A stretch of DNA of 64,000 nucleotides from Odontocerum albicorne (GCA_949825065.1 OX463864.1:19108874-19172873); one strand, 5' to 3'. Shown: positions 52,611-62,884, counted from the first letter of the stretch. Notes: generated by a model not told the origin, from the sequence alone. Numbers and translations are program-made.

Positions 52611-53063
52611 AATATGTCGTATTCCAAACTGTGGCCAAACACCACACTAAAATATAGCAAAATAAATGTCGTTGGATAAAAAAATAATTTATTTTTTAAA
52701 TTGTCTAACCGTTCAACCGAATAAAAATAGCCGGTTTTCGGGTGCTTTGAAATTGTCCAAATAACCGACTAACCGATTTAAGTTTTAATCATTTTGGAAG
52801 CCCTAGTGACGTATGTCCGTTTTTCGCTTTGCAGAGAAATTGTTGCGACACCGGTTTTTATCTCGACTATATACGGCGAGAGATTTCGTTTTCACTTATG
52901 TGAAGTTATTTTTCTTAGCGTACGCGTCACTCCAGTGACCATGTGCACAGGTTTATTCAGTAAAACATCACTGTTAAAGGTTTTATGACTAATTTAAATT
53001 TATCTATTCAAGGTTCGGTTGGGAAACGGGTGATTTTGAAGCAACGACTATCTCATATTACAT

Positions 53064-53540
53064 ATATAGGATGTTTTTTTGGGTGTGATAGGATTTGTTT
53101 TTAAAATAAAATAACAACTAATAAACCAAAAATGGATCTGAAGGTTTAATTTGAAAGAATATTTCATGCTGTTTATTTATGATTCAAACAAGATATCGTT
53201 CAAATTGCTTCCACGGCTTCTTTTGCACTGGCCAATTCGATCACGCCAATTTTCGATGACTCGGTGGAGCATTTCTGGCTGTATGGCGCCAATAACACGA
53301 CAAATGTTGGACTCAAGTTCATCAAGAGTCTTGGGTTTGTTGGTGTAAACCTGTGCTTTAACATAGCCCCAAAGAAAATAATCCTTCCTCTTGGTCTAGG
53401 TCGTATGACCTGTTTGTGACGGTGGGCTGTCCTGGGATGATGACGCCCAGCTGCTCCTTCCACCTTTTCAGCGGCCTTCCTGGTAATCTCTAGGAAAATA
53501 ATCCAGAGGCTTCGATCTTGGTGGCCAATTCAAAAACAGA
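53064..53540 (-). pseudogene. Mariner-superfamily transposase C-terminus, split by a LINE-E insertion
   Basis: The minus strand reads NWPPRSKPLDYF (53540-53505), is interrupted, then FFGAMLKHRFTPTNP-like frameshifted text best read as GYVKAQVYTNKPKTLDELES, NICRVIGAIQPEMLHRVIEN and WRDRIGQCKRSRGSNLNDIL. The third catalytic aspartate position reads KPLDYF. The left border near TATAGGATGTTTTTTTGGGT may be the terminal repeat. Confidence 0.75.
53385..53493 (-). mobile_element. LINE-E, 109-bp insertion with 11-bp target duplication
   Basis: The minus strand encodes RLPGRPLKRWKEQLGVIIPG and then NRSYDLDQEE, matching the C-terminal RRLPGRPPKRWRD...DHDL of the copy at 18625. GAAAATAATCC flanks it at 53374-53384 and 53494-53504. 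It is one of the shortest identifiable LINE insertions here. Confidence 0.8.
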
Positions 53541-53554
53541 GAATACATAAATAC

Positions 53555-53755
53555 TATCACGCCGTTTCCCTGTCGGGATAGGCAAAGAGAAGAGAGTACA
53601 TACTAATATTTCCTATCTTGACACATATATATTTCACTTCTTCCACATCCATACACCTTCTCATACAACTCCTACGATTTTTTTTATTCGTTACATTTAA
53701 TTCTTTCAAAATATCATTAATTTGATCCAGCCATACTTTTCTTGGTATTTTTTTT
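53555..53755 (-). mobile_element. LINE-B, 3' terminus
   Basis: CTATCACGCCGTTTCCCTGT in + is the reversed end. TCCACATCCATACACCTTCT, CTCCTACGATTT and GATCCAGCCATACTTTTCTT follow. Confidence 0.7.
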
Positions 53756-54232
53756 AAATTTTTAATTTAACATATGATACAGGTTTAACCCGATTACATC
53801 AATTAAAAAATCAAATTTGAAATATAGCATAATGACAGCAGGAACTATAGCATAATGACACGAACTATAGTATACTTTGAAATATAGCATAGTGACTCAT
53901 GCATGCCTCCCTGTGAAGTGACTCACTTATACCTACAATGTTAATTAAGGAGTTCAAAAAATTAACGACTAGTCTGTAATTGGAAAAGTTCCTCGAAGAA
54001 AGAAGAAACGCAACATTCATTGGACGCGGTAAAGATATGGTGTTTAGTAAATCAAATATCTCTCGCAAAGGACAACTGAAAAAATACATGGGCTTTAGTT
54101 TCATTATCCAAACTTCACTCGCAGCCGAGATTTTCCACAATACCCATTCTGTAAAGGTGAATAGCCACCACGCAGTGACCCGTTCGCAAACGACACATGA
54201 CAGACACTTCCATCTTGTTCATTCATATTGTA

Positions 54233-54740
54233 TTAACCCTTTGCCATCTAACGGTACAAATTTGTACCACCATATTTAAACGTTCATTCTAGCATTATAC
54301 ATCAAAATTAGTTTGATCAATCCCTGCCATCACATATGTGTACTAATATTTTACAATGCAAACAGTATTGGAACGTGTATTTATTAAAAATGCCACCAGG
54401 TATCTCAGGTGAATGTTGCAACACTGTCACACTGATTGGACGCGTGTTTTATTGTTCATTTTAGTATATAAAAATGGCAGGTAAGTGTGTTTATTGAAAG
54501 TAGAAGTTCATTAACATTGGTTTTTGTAAAATTGTTTGATATAATAATACGACTGTTCAAAACATATTTGTCGTTTTTTTATGCCTTTGTTCAGTGACGG
54601 TACAAATTTGTACCACCATTTTTGGACGACTTTAAATTTAAAAAAAAATTAATCCCTCTCTAACATCCCACTACAAGAAATATTTAACAAAAAAAATGCA
54701 ATGAACAAGTTATTTCTATGTTTAGGTAACAAAGGGTTAA
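54233..54740. mobile_element. piggyBac-like MITE, second family (508 bp, TTAA ends)
   Basis: TTAACCCTTTGCCATCTAAC at the left, GTAACAAAGGGTTAA at the right. The palindrome GGTACAAATTTGTACC occurs twice in direct orientation, near the left end (54253-54268) and at about 54601-54616. No transposase. It interrupts LINE-J. Confidence 0.8.
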
Positions 54741-54817
54741 ACCATGGTTTCAAAAGGATAGATTTATATCTAGAGCCCTTACTTACACCATCCAAATCCA
54801 ACGGTGCCAAATATCTT

Positions 54818-54937
54818 GTTTAATTTATTTAAAATATCAGTTACTAGCTGTGAAAAAGTTTAATTTATTTAAAATATCAGTTACTAGCTGTGAAAAAGTT
54901 TAATTTATTTAAAATATCAGTTACTAGCTGTGAAAAA
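54818..54937. repeat. Perfect 40-bp tandem triplication within LINE-J coding DNA
   Basis: Three identical units, GTTTAATTTATTTAAAATAT then CAGTTACTAGCTGTGAAAAA, at 54818, 54858 and 54898. Identity implies a very recent event. Confidence 0.95.
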
Positions 54938-55099
54938 TCAGATAGGGGACAACCGGTTGCAAAAAAATCAACACATTCAGTACCAGTGATACCAATATGT
55001 TCAGGAATCCGAGCTAGAGAAAAATCTATATTTATTGACATCAATTGGGTTCGATTGAGCAAAAACAATTACCTGGAATACCATTTTTTTGTTTGTATT

Positions 55100-55500
55100 G
55101 TACATACATACAAACCATCGTGTCATTTCCCTGTTGGGGTCGGCAAAGAAGACAGAGCTCCAGTGTTTCCTATCGCGCCACACATATTTCGCTTCTTCTA
55201 CATCCATACAACTCCTACAATTTCTATAACTTTTTATATTTCCTTCTTTCAAAATATCATTCAATTGATCCAACCACACTTTCCTCGGCCTTCCTCTACT
55301 ACGCTTTCCACTAACTTCTTAGTATTTCTTCATTCATTCGTTCCACGTGCCTAAAACATCTCAGAGTACTATTTTTTTATCTTACTAAGCACATCAACCT
55401 TAAGTTCACATTTATTCGTAATCACTTCATTCCGTATTCTGTCATACATTGTCACACCATGTATTCTTCAAAGTGTACGCATATATTCTTTGTCCAGCGT
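55100..55500 (-). mobile_element. LINE-B, C-terminal fragment to 3' end
   Basis: Minus strand: MYDRIRNEVITNKCELKVDV-like, KKNSTLRCFRHVERMNEEIL-like, RSRGRPRKVWLDQLNDIL, KEGNIKSYRNCRSCMDVEEA, KYVWRDRKHWSSVFFADPNR EMTR. A long uninterrupted frame runs at 55279-55085. Confidence 0.8.
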
Positions 55501-56180
55501 ATTAATGACATTCAAGCCTTTTATACTTTAAATTATGTACGATAGTTACAATTTGGTTCACTATCATCGCATTCATATCTGGAACTCTGGAATTTAATAA
55601 ATGCAAATGCGTATAATGGAAACAGCGGATAACGAGGGGGTCACTGTAATCAAAATTTAATGGTATTGCCTTCAGAAATCTGGTCAATCGTCTCATTGCA
55701 TTTTATTATGAACTCAAAAACCGGTTTTTACGCATAATACCGATATGGTATTTATTTCTTGCAAGTCTACGGTATTTTTACTCGATTTTCACTCTCGCTC
55801 TTGTTTGAAATCTACAATATAACACGTAATGAATGGACTTCTTTCTCTTTCGTATGAGATCAAGTTTACATTCTTGTAGTTGGATGAACCCAAATATCCT
55901 TTTCTTTGCTACCGCGTTCCAGCCTCAGTTGTACGAAAAATAATTACGTATTTGTAGATCAAATTCCAATACGAAATTGCGCCAAATACTCGTAAACGGT
56001 TGTTTTCAATATTTTCTGTATTTTAACAATCTTTCGTATCTTAGAACTCGGATTATTCTCGATCAAAGTCTTGATTTGGTCGTCTTCGGTGGTAATCGAC
56101 CGTTTTCGAGTGTCGTATCATTATTGCTGAATGTTTTAAACCAAATTTAACACACACACGATCGCTTACTGCATGGTTTC
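55501..56180. other. Unassigned DNA
   Basis: No repeat or family recognised. It is moderately less AT-rich at 55740-56110 (e.g. TGGTCGTCTTCGGTGGTAAT, CGACCGTTTTCGAGTG) and could hold an old mariner- or host-derived piece. Confidence 0.25.
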
Positions 56181-56184
56181 TTCA

Positions 56185-56335
56185 TTTTTTTTAAAGAATA
56201 TATAGGTATCCTTATGCCATCGAACACTAGGCGGAAAAAATGCATGTGTCGTTCGAGGAGAGTAGTACAGCGCAGGGTTCAAACCGACAACCTTCCGCAC
56301 GGAAGTCTAGTGCGGTAACGCGGGACCATGCACCT
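56185..56335 (-). mobile_element. SINE S2, 5' half
   Basis: Reverse complement: CGCGTTACCGCACTAGACTT, GGTTTGAACCCTGCGCTG, CGAACGACACATGCAT and CCTAGTGTTCGATGGCATAA. Confidence 0.75.
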
Positions 56336-56469
56336 CTAAAAGTGTGAAAAAACTTATTTTGTTCCATCGTCAAATAATACCAAAACACCGCTCAAGCAAT
56401 TAGGATAAACAAATGCCCTAAACTATTACATTCATAATAATATACATTCAGCACGTTTGTATAAACAAT

Positions 56470-56655
56470 AGGACAGTAACAAAATCTGTTGCAAATATGA
56501 TAATAGTCTACCATAGTATTTTAGTAATAAATTTGGTTCATTGAAGTGAAACATGGACATATCAAAAATATGTAAGAAGCCGAATACATGTTGTAGAAAA
56601 AGTTACACTGAGAAGAATATATGGGGTGACAGTGTATGAAATAAAACATAACCGG
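56470..56655 (+). mobile_element. LINE-B fragment, cut by LINE-C
   Basis: DSNKICCKYDNSLPYYFSN-like, then CCRKSYTEKNIWGDSV. It is closely related to 46000-46180. LINE-C begins at about 56655. Confidence 0.6.
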
Positions 56656-56656
56656 A

Positions 56657-57375
56657 GCAGAGGAACATCTGGACAAATTACAGCGTCTTCAAAATGTTTT
56701 TCTAAGATTTATTTTCAACCTACGAAAGTACGATCATATAACTTCATACCAGAAGACATTGAACTGGTTGAATGTTAGAAATAGACGCCAAATTTACATA
56801 ATGTGTCTATTGTATAATATCTTTAACTGTCCCGCCGCCACCCCTTGTTATCTCGCCGAAAATTTTCAGCGTCTTTCCAATCATGAATTAGCGCTACGCT
56901 CAAACAGAGATTGTCTATTGGCCTTTCCAGTTCACCGTTCCTCTTTTTTTACGTCGTCCTTTACTGTCCATGTAGTAAGACTCTGGAATCAGTTACAAAC
57001 CAATATAAGACTCGCCCCGTCCTTGGCGTGCTTTAAGAAGCGACTTAAAAAACTCTTAATTTCCAGTCAGTAAAATAACGTGTTTCATTCCTGATTTTTC
57101 TTTTCCTTTCCTCCACCATTCCTTCCTTTCCTTTTGATTGATGATATCTCACTATGTATATGTAAAATAATGTTCGGGTGATTGTCCGTCTTTGTGGGGT
57201 TCGTGGGCATATGCTCACGTATGTGTTTATTAAATTCATGGAGATGGATAGTCATTTGAATGATTTATGCGACCACGTAACTTGCTTCATTTACTTTTGT
57301 GTAGTTGGTTGGAAGAGATTGCCGCCTGGCAATAAGCCTGCCCGATTGTATTTACAATAAAAGTGTTAAATAAAT
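56657..57375 (+). mobile_element. LINE-C, longest copy, with complete 3' end
   Basis: A continuous frame at 56657-57073 (no ATG, because the copy is 5'-truncated) reads AEEHLDKLQRLQNVFLRFIF, NRRQIYIMCLLYNIFNCP, CYLAENFQRLSNHELAL, VVRLWNQLQTNIRLAPSLAC and FKKRLKKLLISSQ stop. This is the post-RT C-terminal block of a CR1/Jockey-like LINE. The 300-bp 3' UTR ends GTTGGTTGGAAGAGATTGCC, GCCTGGCAATAAGCCTGCCC, then AAAGTGTTAAATAAATAAAT. That last ~75 bp is shared with SINE S1. Confidence 0.85.
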
Positions 57376-57384
57376 AAATAAACT

Positions 57385-57520
57385 AGATTTTTGCCTGTAT
57401 CTCACTGATGACATATAGCATGAAAAAATAAATCGATATTTCCGACTTTCGATTAATATAAAACCCGGTTGCACATTCTCACCAACCTGACAAACAGTGA
57501 CACTCAATTACATATATGCA
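57385..57520 (+). repeat. Repeat H, distal half
   Basis: TTTTTGCCTGTATCTCACTG, ATGACATATAGCATGAAAAA and ATAAACAGTGACACTCAATT. Confidence 0.7.
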
Positions 57521-58054
57521 TACATAAATAAGGTTAAACATGTATCAAGTGTAAAATAAAATAAATTAAATAAACGTTTTTTATATAACGTGGGCGCCCG
57601 TGGAATGATCTGCGGTCACTAAAGGGGCCAGAGAAATAAAAATATGTATACAAAACAAAACTATCAAAATGGTAGTTAATTTTAACTTAAATTCTTATAA
57701 ACACCAAAACAAGATTACGAATGAACTCGAATGTCAAACATGGATAATTTGATATCACTTATATACACTTTATATAATAAATTCTTGACATTAGACTTTT
57801 GCTATATTTTTCGTATTTGATCTTTATCTTTTACAAATTCATATCAATTTATTTAACTGTCGAAATAATCACGGGTTTAGTTCAAAATGATTACCTCTTA
57901 TCTTAACATTGTATATTTTTATGTACACGATATCGGCTAAAGACTTCGTTATGTTAAAATTTGTAAACACTGTAAAACAAAAATATCGCTGGGTCGATTG
58001 GACGTTATTATGCAAAAACAAAAAAGACCCGACTTACAAAACATTGTTGATATG
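57521..58054. other. AT-rich unassigned DNA
   Basis: GTGGGCGCCCGTGGAATGAT at about 57590 stands out as G+C-rich, but I do not recognise it. Confidence 0.25.
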
Positions 58055-58140
58055 TTGGTTAGAAGAGATTGCCACCTGGTAATAAGCCCACCAGATTTAT
58101 TTATATTTACAATTAAGTGTTAATTAAATAAATAAAAAAT
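58055..58140 (+). mobile_element. LINE-C 3' tail only
   Basis: GTTGGTTAGAAGAGATTGCC, ACCTGGTAATAAGCCCACCA and AGTGTTAATTAAATAAATAA. The (AAATA) end rather than ACAATA assigns it to LINE-C, not S1. Confidence 0.7.
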
Positions 58141-58199
58141 ATATAATTTTTTAAATTATTTTAAATATCGAAAATAAACACAATCATTCGTGTATATGA

Positions 58200-59023
58200 A
58201 GAGTTCCCAAACTTTTTTCGGCCGCATACCCCTTGACCAAAAACTTTTAAAATCGTCTCCCCCCTCCTAGTCATTTACTTTACTTACTCAAATTAATAAG
58301 TTTGTACAGTACTCGATATTAAATATTTCACTAGATATCAAACTTTTCATTTTAATCACTTGTAATTAAGGATTGAAAAAGATAAAAGGACTACGGATTA
58401 TACGTTGCATTATCTTGTGCAACATTTAATATTGAAATCTGCGCTGACGAAAATTAAAGCAAAAAAATACTATTTTAATGACACATTTTACCTTTTCGTT
58501 CACAAGTTTGGTATGTAATGTGTTTTATCAAAAAAGTGTTTTTTTTTTATTATTTTACTTCTTAATTAGGTACATATTGGTATCATAGATATTTTGAAGT
58601 AACAAACAAATAGTAGGAAGGGGGTCTATTTTTGCTGTCGTATTTGAGGCGATTGACATGGTATGGGCACGTTGGACGCAGAGCACCCGATCACATTGTG
58701 AACCAGGCAATCTCCATGGATCTTCCTCGAATAACAGCCAGAGGAAGACCAAAGAATTTATGGGTGGTGCAAAAAGATAACCTGATGCAGAGGCACGGCC
58801 TGGGGGACGTAGTCCGGGACAGAAGAGCATACAACCTGAGGACGAGGAGAGCTTACCCCAACAGTCTTCGCAGACAATGAGTTGGGATGGAACCAGGGAG
58901 AAGAAGGTCTATTTTTGCTGTCGTCGACCCCTAATTTTTTTTATTGAAACTATGGACCCCTAGAAAAATCAAATCGATCTCAAGGGGTCGATATCATCGA
59001 CCACTTTAGGAACTTTAGGTGTA
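58200..59023. mobile_element. Repeat N element (hAT-like tips), split by LINE-A
   Basis: GAGTTCCCAAACTTTTTTCG at the left and CACTTTAGGAACTTTAGG at the right are roughly inverted. GACCCCTAATTTTTTTTATT and CAAGGGGTCGATATC match 33577-33680. Confidence 0.45.
58642..58905 (+). mobile_element. LINE-A, 5'-truncated, with 18-bp target-site duplication
   Basis: The frame reads RLTWYGHVGRRAPDHIVNQA, ISMDLPRITARGRPKNLWVV, QKDNLMQRHGLGDVVRDRRA and ends NSLRRQ stop. Tail GGAACCAGGGAGAAGAA. GGTCTATTTTTGCTGTCG occurs at 58623-58640 and 58906-58923. The intact frame and perfect duplication mark a recent insertion. Confidence 0.9.
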
Positions 59024-59216
59024 TATGTCAAAATATCAAGCCCGTTCAAATTGATATTTTATTGTTAAAATACTTATTTTTGGTCCGTACAAATCCATAC
59101 AAATGTGAGATATTTTCTCAATTATCTTAGAACACGAACAAATGTGGGTTGAGTCCTTTTTGCATAATTTCATCCAACTTCACTATAATTGAACTATTTA
59201 TAATATGCTTACGTCC

Positions 59217-59330
59217 AAAAACCTCTGTGGTCTAATTGGTAAGACACTGGTTTTCGATCCGAGAGCTTCGGGCTCGAATCCCGACAGCAGTGCTCAAAAA
59301 TTATAAAAAAGGATCCCAGTCTCGTTTGAA
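59217..59330 (+). mobile_element. S1-related SINE (S3) head
   Basis: CTCTGTGGTCTAATTGGTAA (A-box region) and CTTCGGGCTCGAATCCCGAC (B-box region GGCTCGAATCC), then AAAAAAGGATCCCAGTCTCG. The body after 59330 is unlike S1. Confidence 0.6.
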
Positions 59331-59526
59331 GACTTCGTCTGATAACAACATGTACTCGCATGCGGTAGAGGTATGCGAGTGTTGTTTGCTGTGTACTTGC
59401 GGTAGTATTTCCGACACGTACAAAGGCGAACTGTGAACGTTACTTGCTCTGACACTACTGAGAGCGAAGACAATATTGTCTCCTAGCTACGGTCTTCAAC
59501 ATGTTTGTATTGTAAATTCAGATATG

Positions 59527-60133
59527 TTAACCCTTCCTGTCCTGTGATGTGTAACTAGTACACATTGCTTCTAAAAACTTTAATATCTCTATAAATATAA
59601 TAAATACTGGGTTCAGATTTTAGGTATTCCTCCGTAATAAATTTACGCATTGAATGAAAAAATAATATTAATAATAATTAGCACTTATCGGCCACATCAG
59701 AGATATTTTGTGAAAATTGGGAATAAATTCACCAATACAATCAAACGTGTGCCAGTGTGTGACGTAATTCATTATAAAAATCCGTATGGGTGAGGAAGCG
59801 AAACTATTCACGTCTCACTCTAGCTCTATTTCGGTATATCGGTACGCAAAAAATAGAATCTCGGTTCGGTCGCTTCTCTCGTTTAGTAGCCAGCCGACTT
59901 TCGTTCGAGGTGGTCGTCTCGCCCGTTTTGTGAACGTCGGCCGATGTTTTTTTTCATGTTTTCAGCAATTAAATATATATTATTATGACTTTTGACTTCA
60001 AATTTAATTAATTTAAGCGATTGGCTATGAATATTGTTATTTTTCCGATTTAAAATCGCTCATGTTTACATGTGTATTGAATACACAGCACCGGAACGCA
60101 AGGATTATTTTAGCACAGTAAGGGAAAGGTTAA
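59527..60133. mobile_element. piggyBac-like MITE, copy 2 (607 bp)
   Basis: It is collinear with 44859-45468 from TTAACCCTTCCTGTCCTGTG to AGTAAGGGAAAGGTTAA. It also contains TGTGTAACTAGTACACA and TGTGTATTGAATACACA. Confidence 0.85.
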
Positions 60134-60911
60134 AGCATCATTTCTTAATATGTGTGTCGCGACCCGTAGGGGTTCCTTACCTCAAAATAACACATTAATT
60201 GCAAAGAGTATATTTCCCATGGCTTTATCCCACATTTTTTATGGATTTTCTTGGATACCTACGCACCTGTTGCATGTGATATACATGCGAATTACTTACA
60301 GGGAAAATAGCGAACCTCTTGTTCATTGACAAAGTTTGGTTTAATAAATCTGACAATTATTTACGCCACCGTGAACTAAGACAGGTTTGGATACTGTACT
60401 CACGAACTGAGATTTTAAGAGCGTCACCACTCGCACACGGAATGATCTTGTTGAATGACTGTTTCGATATCGACATCTTCCATATCTAGGTGGATAAATT
60501 GAGGATTGAACTCTTTAATAAACTTTGTAAGTATAATATGATATATCTTAGCCACTTTTAAGGGAAGTATTAGTAACATTGTTTCTATTGTCATTATTTT
60601 ATGTTACGACTTTTTTTGAACATTTATATTTTTTCTTTTTGTTCGATATAATTATGTTAAACCTGTATCAAATCTTCTAGTATATAATTTGCCTAATACT
60701 GTGACCACGAAATTTAAACAAAACATACTGTGACCGTGAAGTGAAAATGAAACAAAACATACGGGTATATGCAGAAGCTACTGCATGTATTCCAATTTTG
60801 AAACGCACGCTATGGAAATGAAACAAGTCGGTAATTGGAAGGTAGTTACTCGCGATATTAAATTAGGGCGTTAATTTTTTATACTACATTTAAAAAACAA
60901 ATGAGAATACG
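60134..60911. other. Unassigned; open stretch at 60280-60489
   Basis: A frame without start codon reads KIANLLFIDKVWFNKSDNYL then RHRELRQVWILYSRTEIL and ends in a stop at 60489. It could be a transposase relic (FIDKVWFNKSD resembles a DE-type context), but I cannot support a family. CTGTGACCACGAAATTTAAA is duplicated at 60700-60745. Confidence 0.2.
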
Positions 60912-60980
60912 TTTATTTTTATTTATTTATTATTACACATGACAAGAAATATACATAATTTGCGAAAAAACAACATTCAG
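60912..60980 (+). repeat. Repeat H, proximal scrap
   Basis: TTTATTTATTTATTATTACA, CATGACAAGAAATATACATA and GCGAAAAAACAACA. Confidence 0.65.
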
Positions 60981-61122
60981 AATTTTTAACAGAATTTTCA
61001 CATGACACAATCTGATGATGTCTTGAAGTGATAAAATGCGAAAAAACTTTGAAATTGTCAAGAAATTATTATTGTCGTATTGTAATGTACTATCCGGTTT
61101 GACCTGTACATATTGAAATAAA

Positions 61123-61467
61123 ATGTTCCTTATGCGTGGCCTTCGCAATGATCACTATAACATAGATGATCAGACACCTCATACGCGCGGAAAACGCGTG
61201 GTATGCGTAGCGCTTGCAGCCTGTGACGGCATACACGATCGAATTGAGGGACTTACGATAAGCGATGGGCTGAACATAAGAAACAATAAACGGAATAAAT
61301 ATATTCCCATCTTCTGGAACGTCTACTGTGTTTTTATTTCGGCAAATTTCTACCTGCTAAAGAGGAATCTCTTCACCCTGTTCACCGAAAACGCAAGAAG
61401 CAAACCGGAATCTCCGATGATTGAGCGGGGCAGCCATCCACCTATTTTTCAGTCTTTGTATTGGTGA
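61123..61467 (+). other. 114-codon frame in a GC-richer patch; open on both strands
   Basis: The plus frame starts MFLMRGLRNDHYNIDDQTPH and ends PPIFQSLYW. The minus strand in the same register is open over about 70 codons (IPFIVSYVQPIAYRKSLNSI, then VYAVTGCKRYAYHAFSARMR). I recognise neither reading. The composition stands out from the flanks. Coding is possible but unproven. Confidence 0.25.
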
Positions 61468-61539
61468 TGTACATATTTAGACATTGTTCTCACACATCCT
61501 TGGGTGGACTTTTTAACTTGTATAAAATAAATACATTAA

Positions 61540-61765
61540 AAAACAGTGAGCCGTTGTACACCAGCAAACTCACGAAGCACATCTTTGTACGTTTTTTTTT
61601 TAAATATTAGTTATGACCAAATTCATAGATATTCTTATAACCCCGAACACTAGGCGAAAAATATGCCTCTTGTCCTTCGAGGGGAGTAGCAAAGCGCGGG
61701 ATTCGAACTGGCGATCTTCCCCACGGAAGTCCAATGCATTACCGCGCGGCCATACATCTAAAAGA
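61540..61765 (-). mobile_element. SINE S2, 5' two-thirds
   Basis: Reverse complement: GGCCGCGCGGTAATGCATTG, GGTTCGAATCCCGCGC-like B box (CCAGTTCGAATCCCGCG), CTCCCCTCGAAGGACAAG, and on to GTGAGTTTGCTGGTGTACAA. Confidence 0.8.
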
Positions 61766-62104
61766 AAATACACGACACGGCGTATGTATGTTAAATTTAA
61801 TCAAACAATTTGGAGGAAGCAATTCTTTTGCAATGTCAGCACGCAGCCCCTCGTTATTTTGGCCCATGAACAGTTTTATCTGATAGCGATTAGCATCGTG
61901 GTGTATCTTGATTCTGCAGCCAAAACGTATCGCTTGAATATAAACTAAATAAGGTAAAGGAGTGCCATGCACGGCTTATCTCTATGGGGGATATTACCGT
62001 GTAGGCCTGACTGTAAGACGATTGCAATTTATTTTAATGTTTTTTTTTTCGGAAAATAACTTTAATCTGTGCACTAAGAATAATACATGGAGGTACAATA
62101 CAAT

Positions 62105-62510
62105 TAATTTTTTTACATGACAAGTAATTGTATGAATATATAGTTTATGAAAATCATGACAATAAAATAAAAACGGGTGATTTAAAGTGGAAACTCAATT
62201 TATACGGATCTGGGTGTGTTGCCTTTCATTTGTCGTGTCTCCAGTAAACAAATCTTAATTTTTGTCGTGTCTCCAGTAAACAAGGCTTAATTTTTGTCGT
62301 ATTCCCAGTAAACAAGGCTTAATTTTTGTCGTGTCTCCAGTAAACAAGGCAAATTTTTTTTTGTGTCCACAATAAAAAAAGATACATTTTTTTCGTGTCC
62401 ACAATAAACAAAGCTAAATTTTTATCATGTCCACAGTAAACAAGGATACTTTTTTGTCGTGTCCCCAGTAAACAAGGTTTAGTTTTTGTCGTGTTCAAAG
62501 TAAATTTCAA
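62105..62510 (+). repeat. Repeat H whose middle has expanded into a 33-bp array
   Basis: 62105-62240 is ordinary H (TTTTACATGACAAGTAATTG, GGATCTGGGTGTGTTGCC). From 62228 the H word TTTGTCGTGTCTCCAGTAAA with CAAGGCTTAATTT repeats about eight times with substitutions, to 62510. The rest of H is absent. Confidence 0.85.
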
Positions 62511-62556
62511 TGTATGTCATAATACGGAATTAAGGGATTAGGAATTAATGAGAACT

Positions 62557-62884
62557 AGACAAAATAAAAAGCTCACGCATTCGTGGAAGCCTAGGTGTTA
62601 CAGACATCAACAGCAAGATGGAGGAGAGGCGATTGAGATGGTATGGGCACGTTGGACGCAGAGCACCCGATCACATTGTGAACCAGGCAATCTTCATGGA
62701 TCTTCCTCGAATAACAACCAGAGGAAGACCAAAAAATTCATGGGTGGTGCAAAAAGATAACCTGATGCAGAGGTACGGCCTGGGGGACGTAGTCCGGGAC
62801 AGAAGAGCATACAACCTGAGGACGAGGAAAGCTGACGCCAACAGTCTTCACAGACAGTGAGTTGGGATGGAGCTAGGGAGAAGA
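62557..62884 (+). mobile_element. LINE-A, 5'-truncated, with about 15-bp target duplication
   Basis: KLTHSWKPRCYRHQQQD-type DNA includes the frame MEERRLRWYGHVGRRAPDHI, VNQAIFMDLPRITTRGRPKN and ends ANSLHRQ stop. Tail GGAGCTAGGGAGAAGA. GAATTAATGAGAACT (62542-62556) and GAATGAATGAGAACT (62885-62899) flank it. Confidence 0.9.

Larger units (their letters stand above)
50851..52805. mobile_element. hAT-like non-autonomous element swollen by later insertions
   Basis: Ends TAGGGCTTCCAATTAACCAC and TTTTGGAAGCCCTA. Both subterminal regions are dense in ACCGGTT/CCGACTAACCG words, as in hAT transposase-binding ends. GTGACAT before and GTGACGT after may be an imperfect target duplication. Inside are two H copies, two S1 copies and a LINE-B fragment. 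No transposase is seen. Confidence 0.6.
53870..55078 (-). mobile_element. LINE-J, RNase H to 3' end, split by a piggyBac-like MITE
   Basis: 55075-54940 encodes ARIPEHIGITGTECVDFFAT and then GCPLSDFSQLVTDIL, i.e. the ARIPEHIGI..E.D end of an RNase H domain. After the MITE, 54140-53935 continues with SCPLREIFDLLNTISLPRPM, NVAFLLSSRNF and LVVNFLNSL, collinear with 2138-2344. A 40-bp triplication at 54818-54937 lies within the coding part. Confidence 0.75.

Noticed and set aside
53200..53463. 87-codon minus-strand ORF as a host gene
   Set aside because: It spans a LINE-E insertion and a transposase relic in mixed frames.
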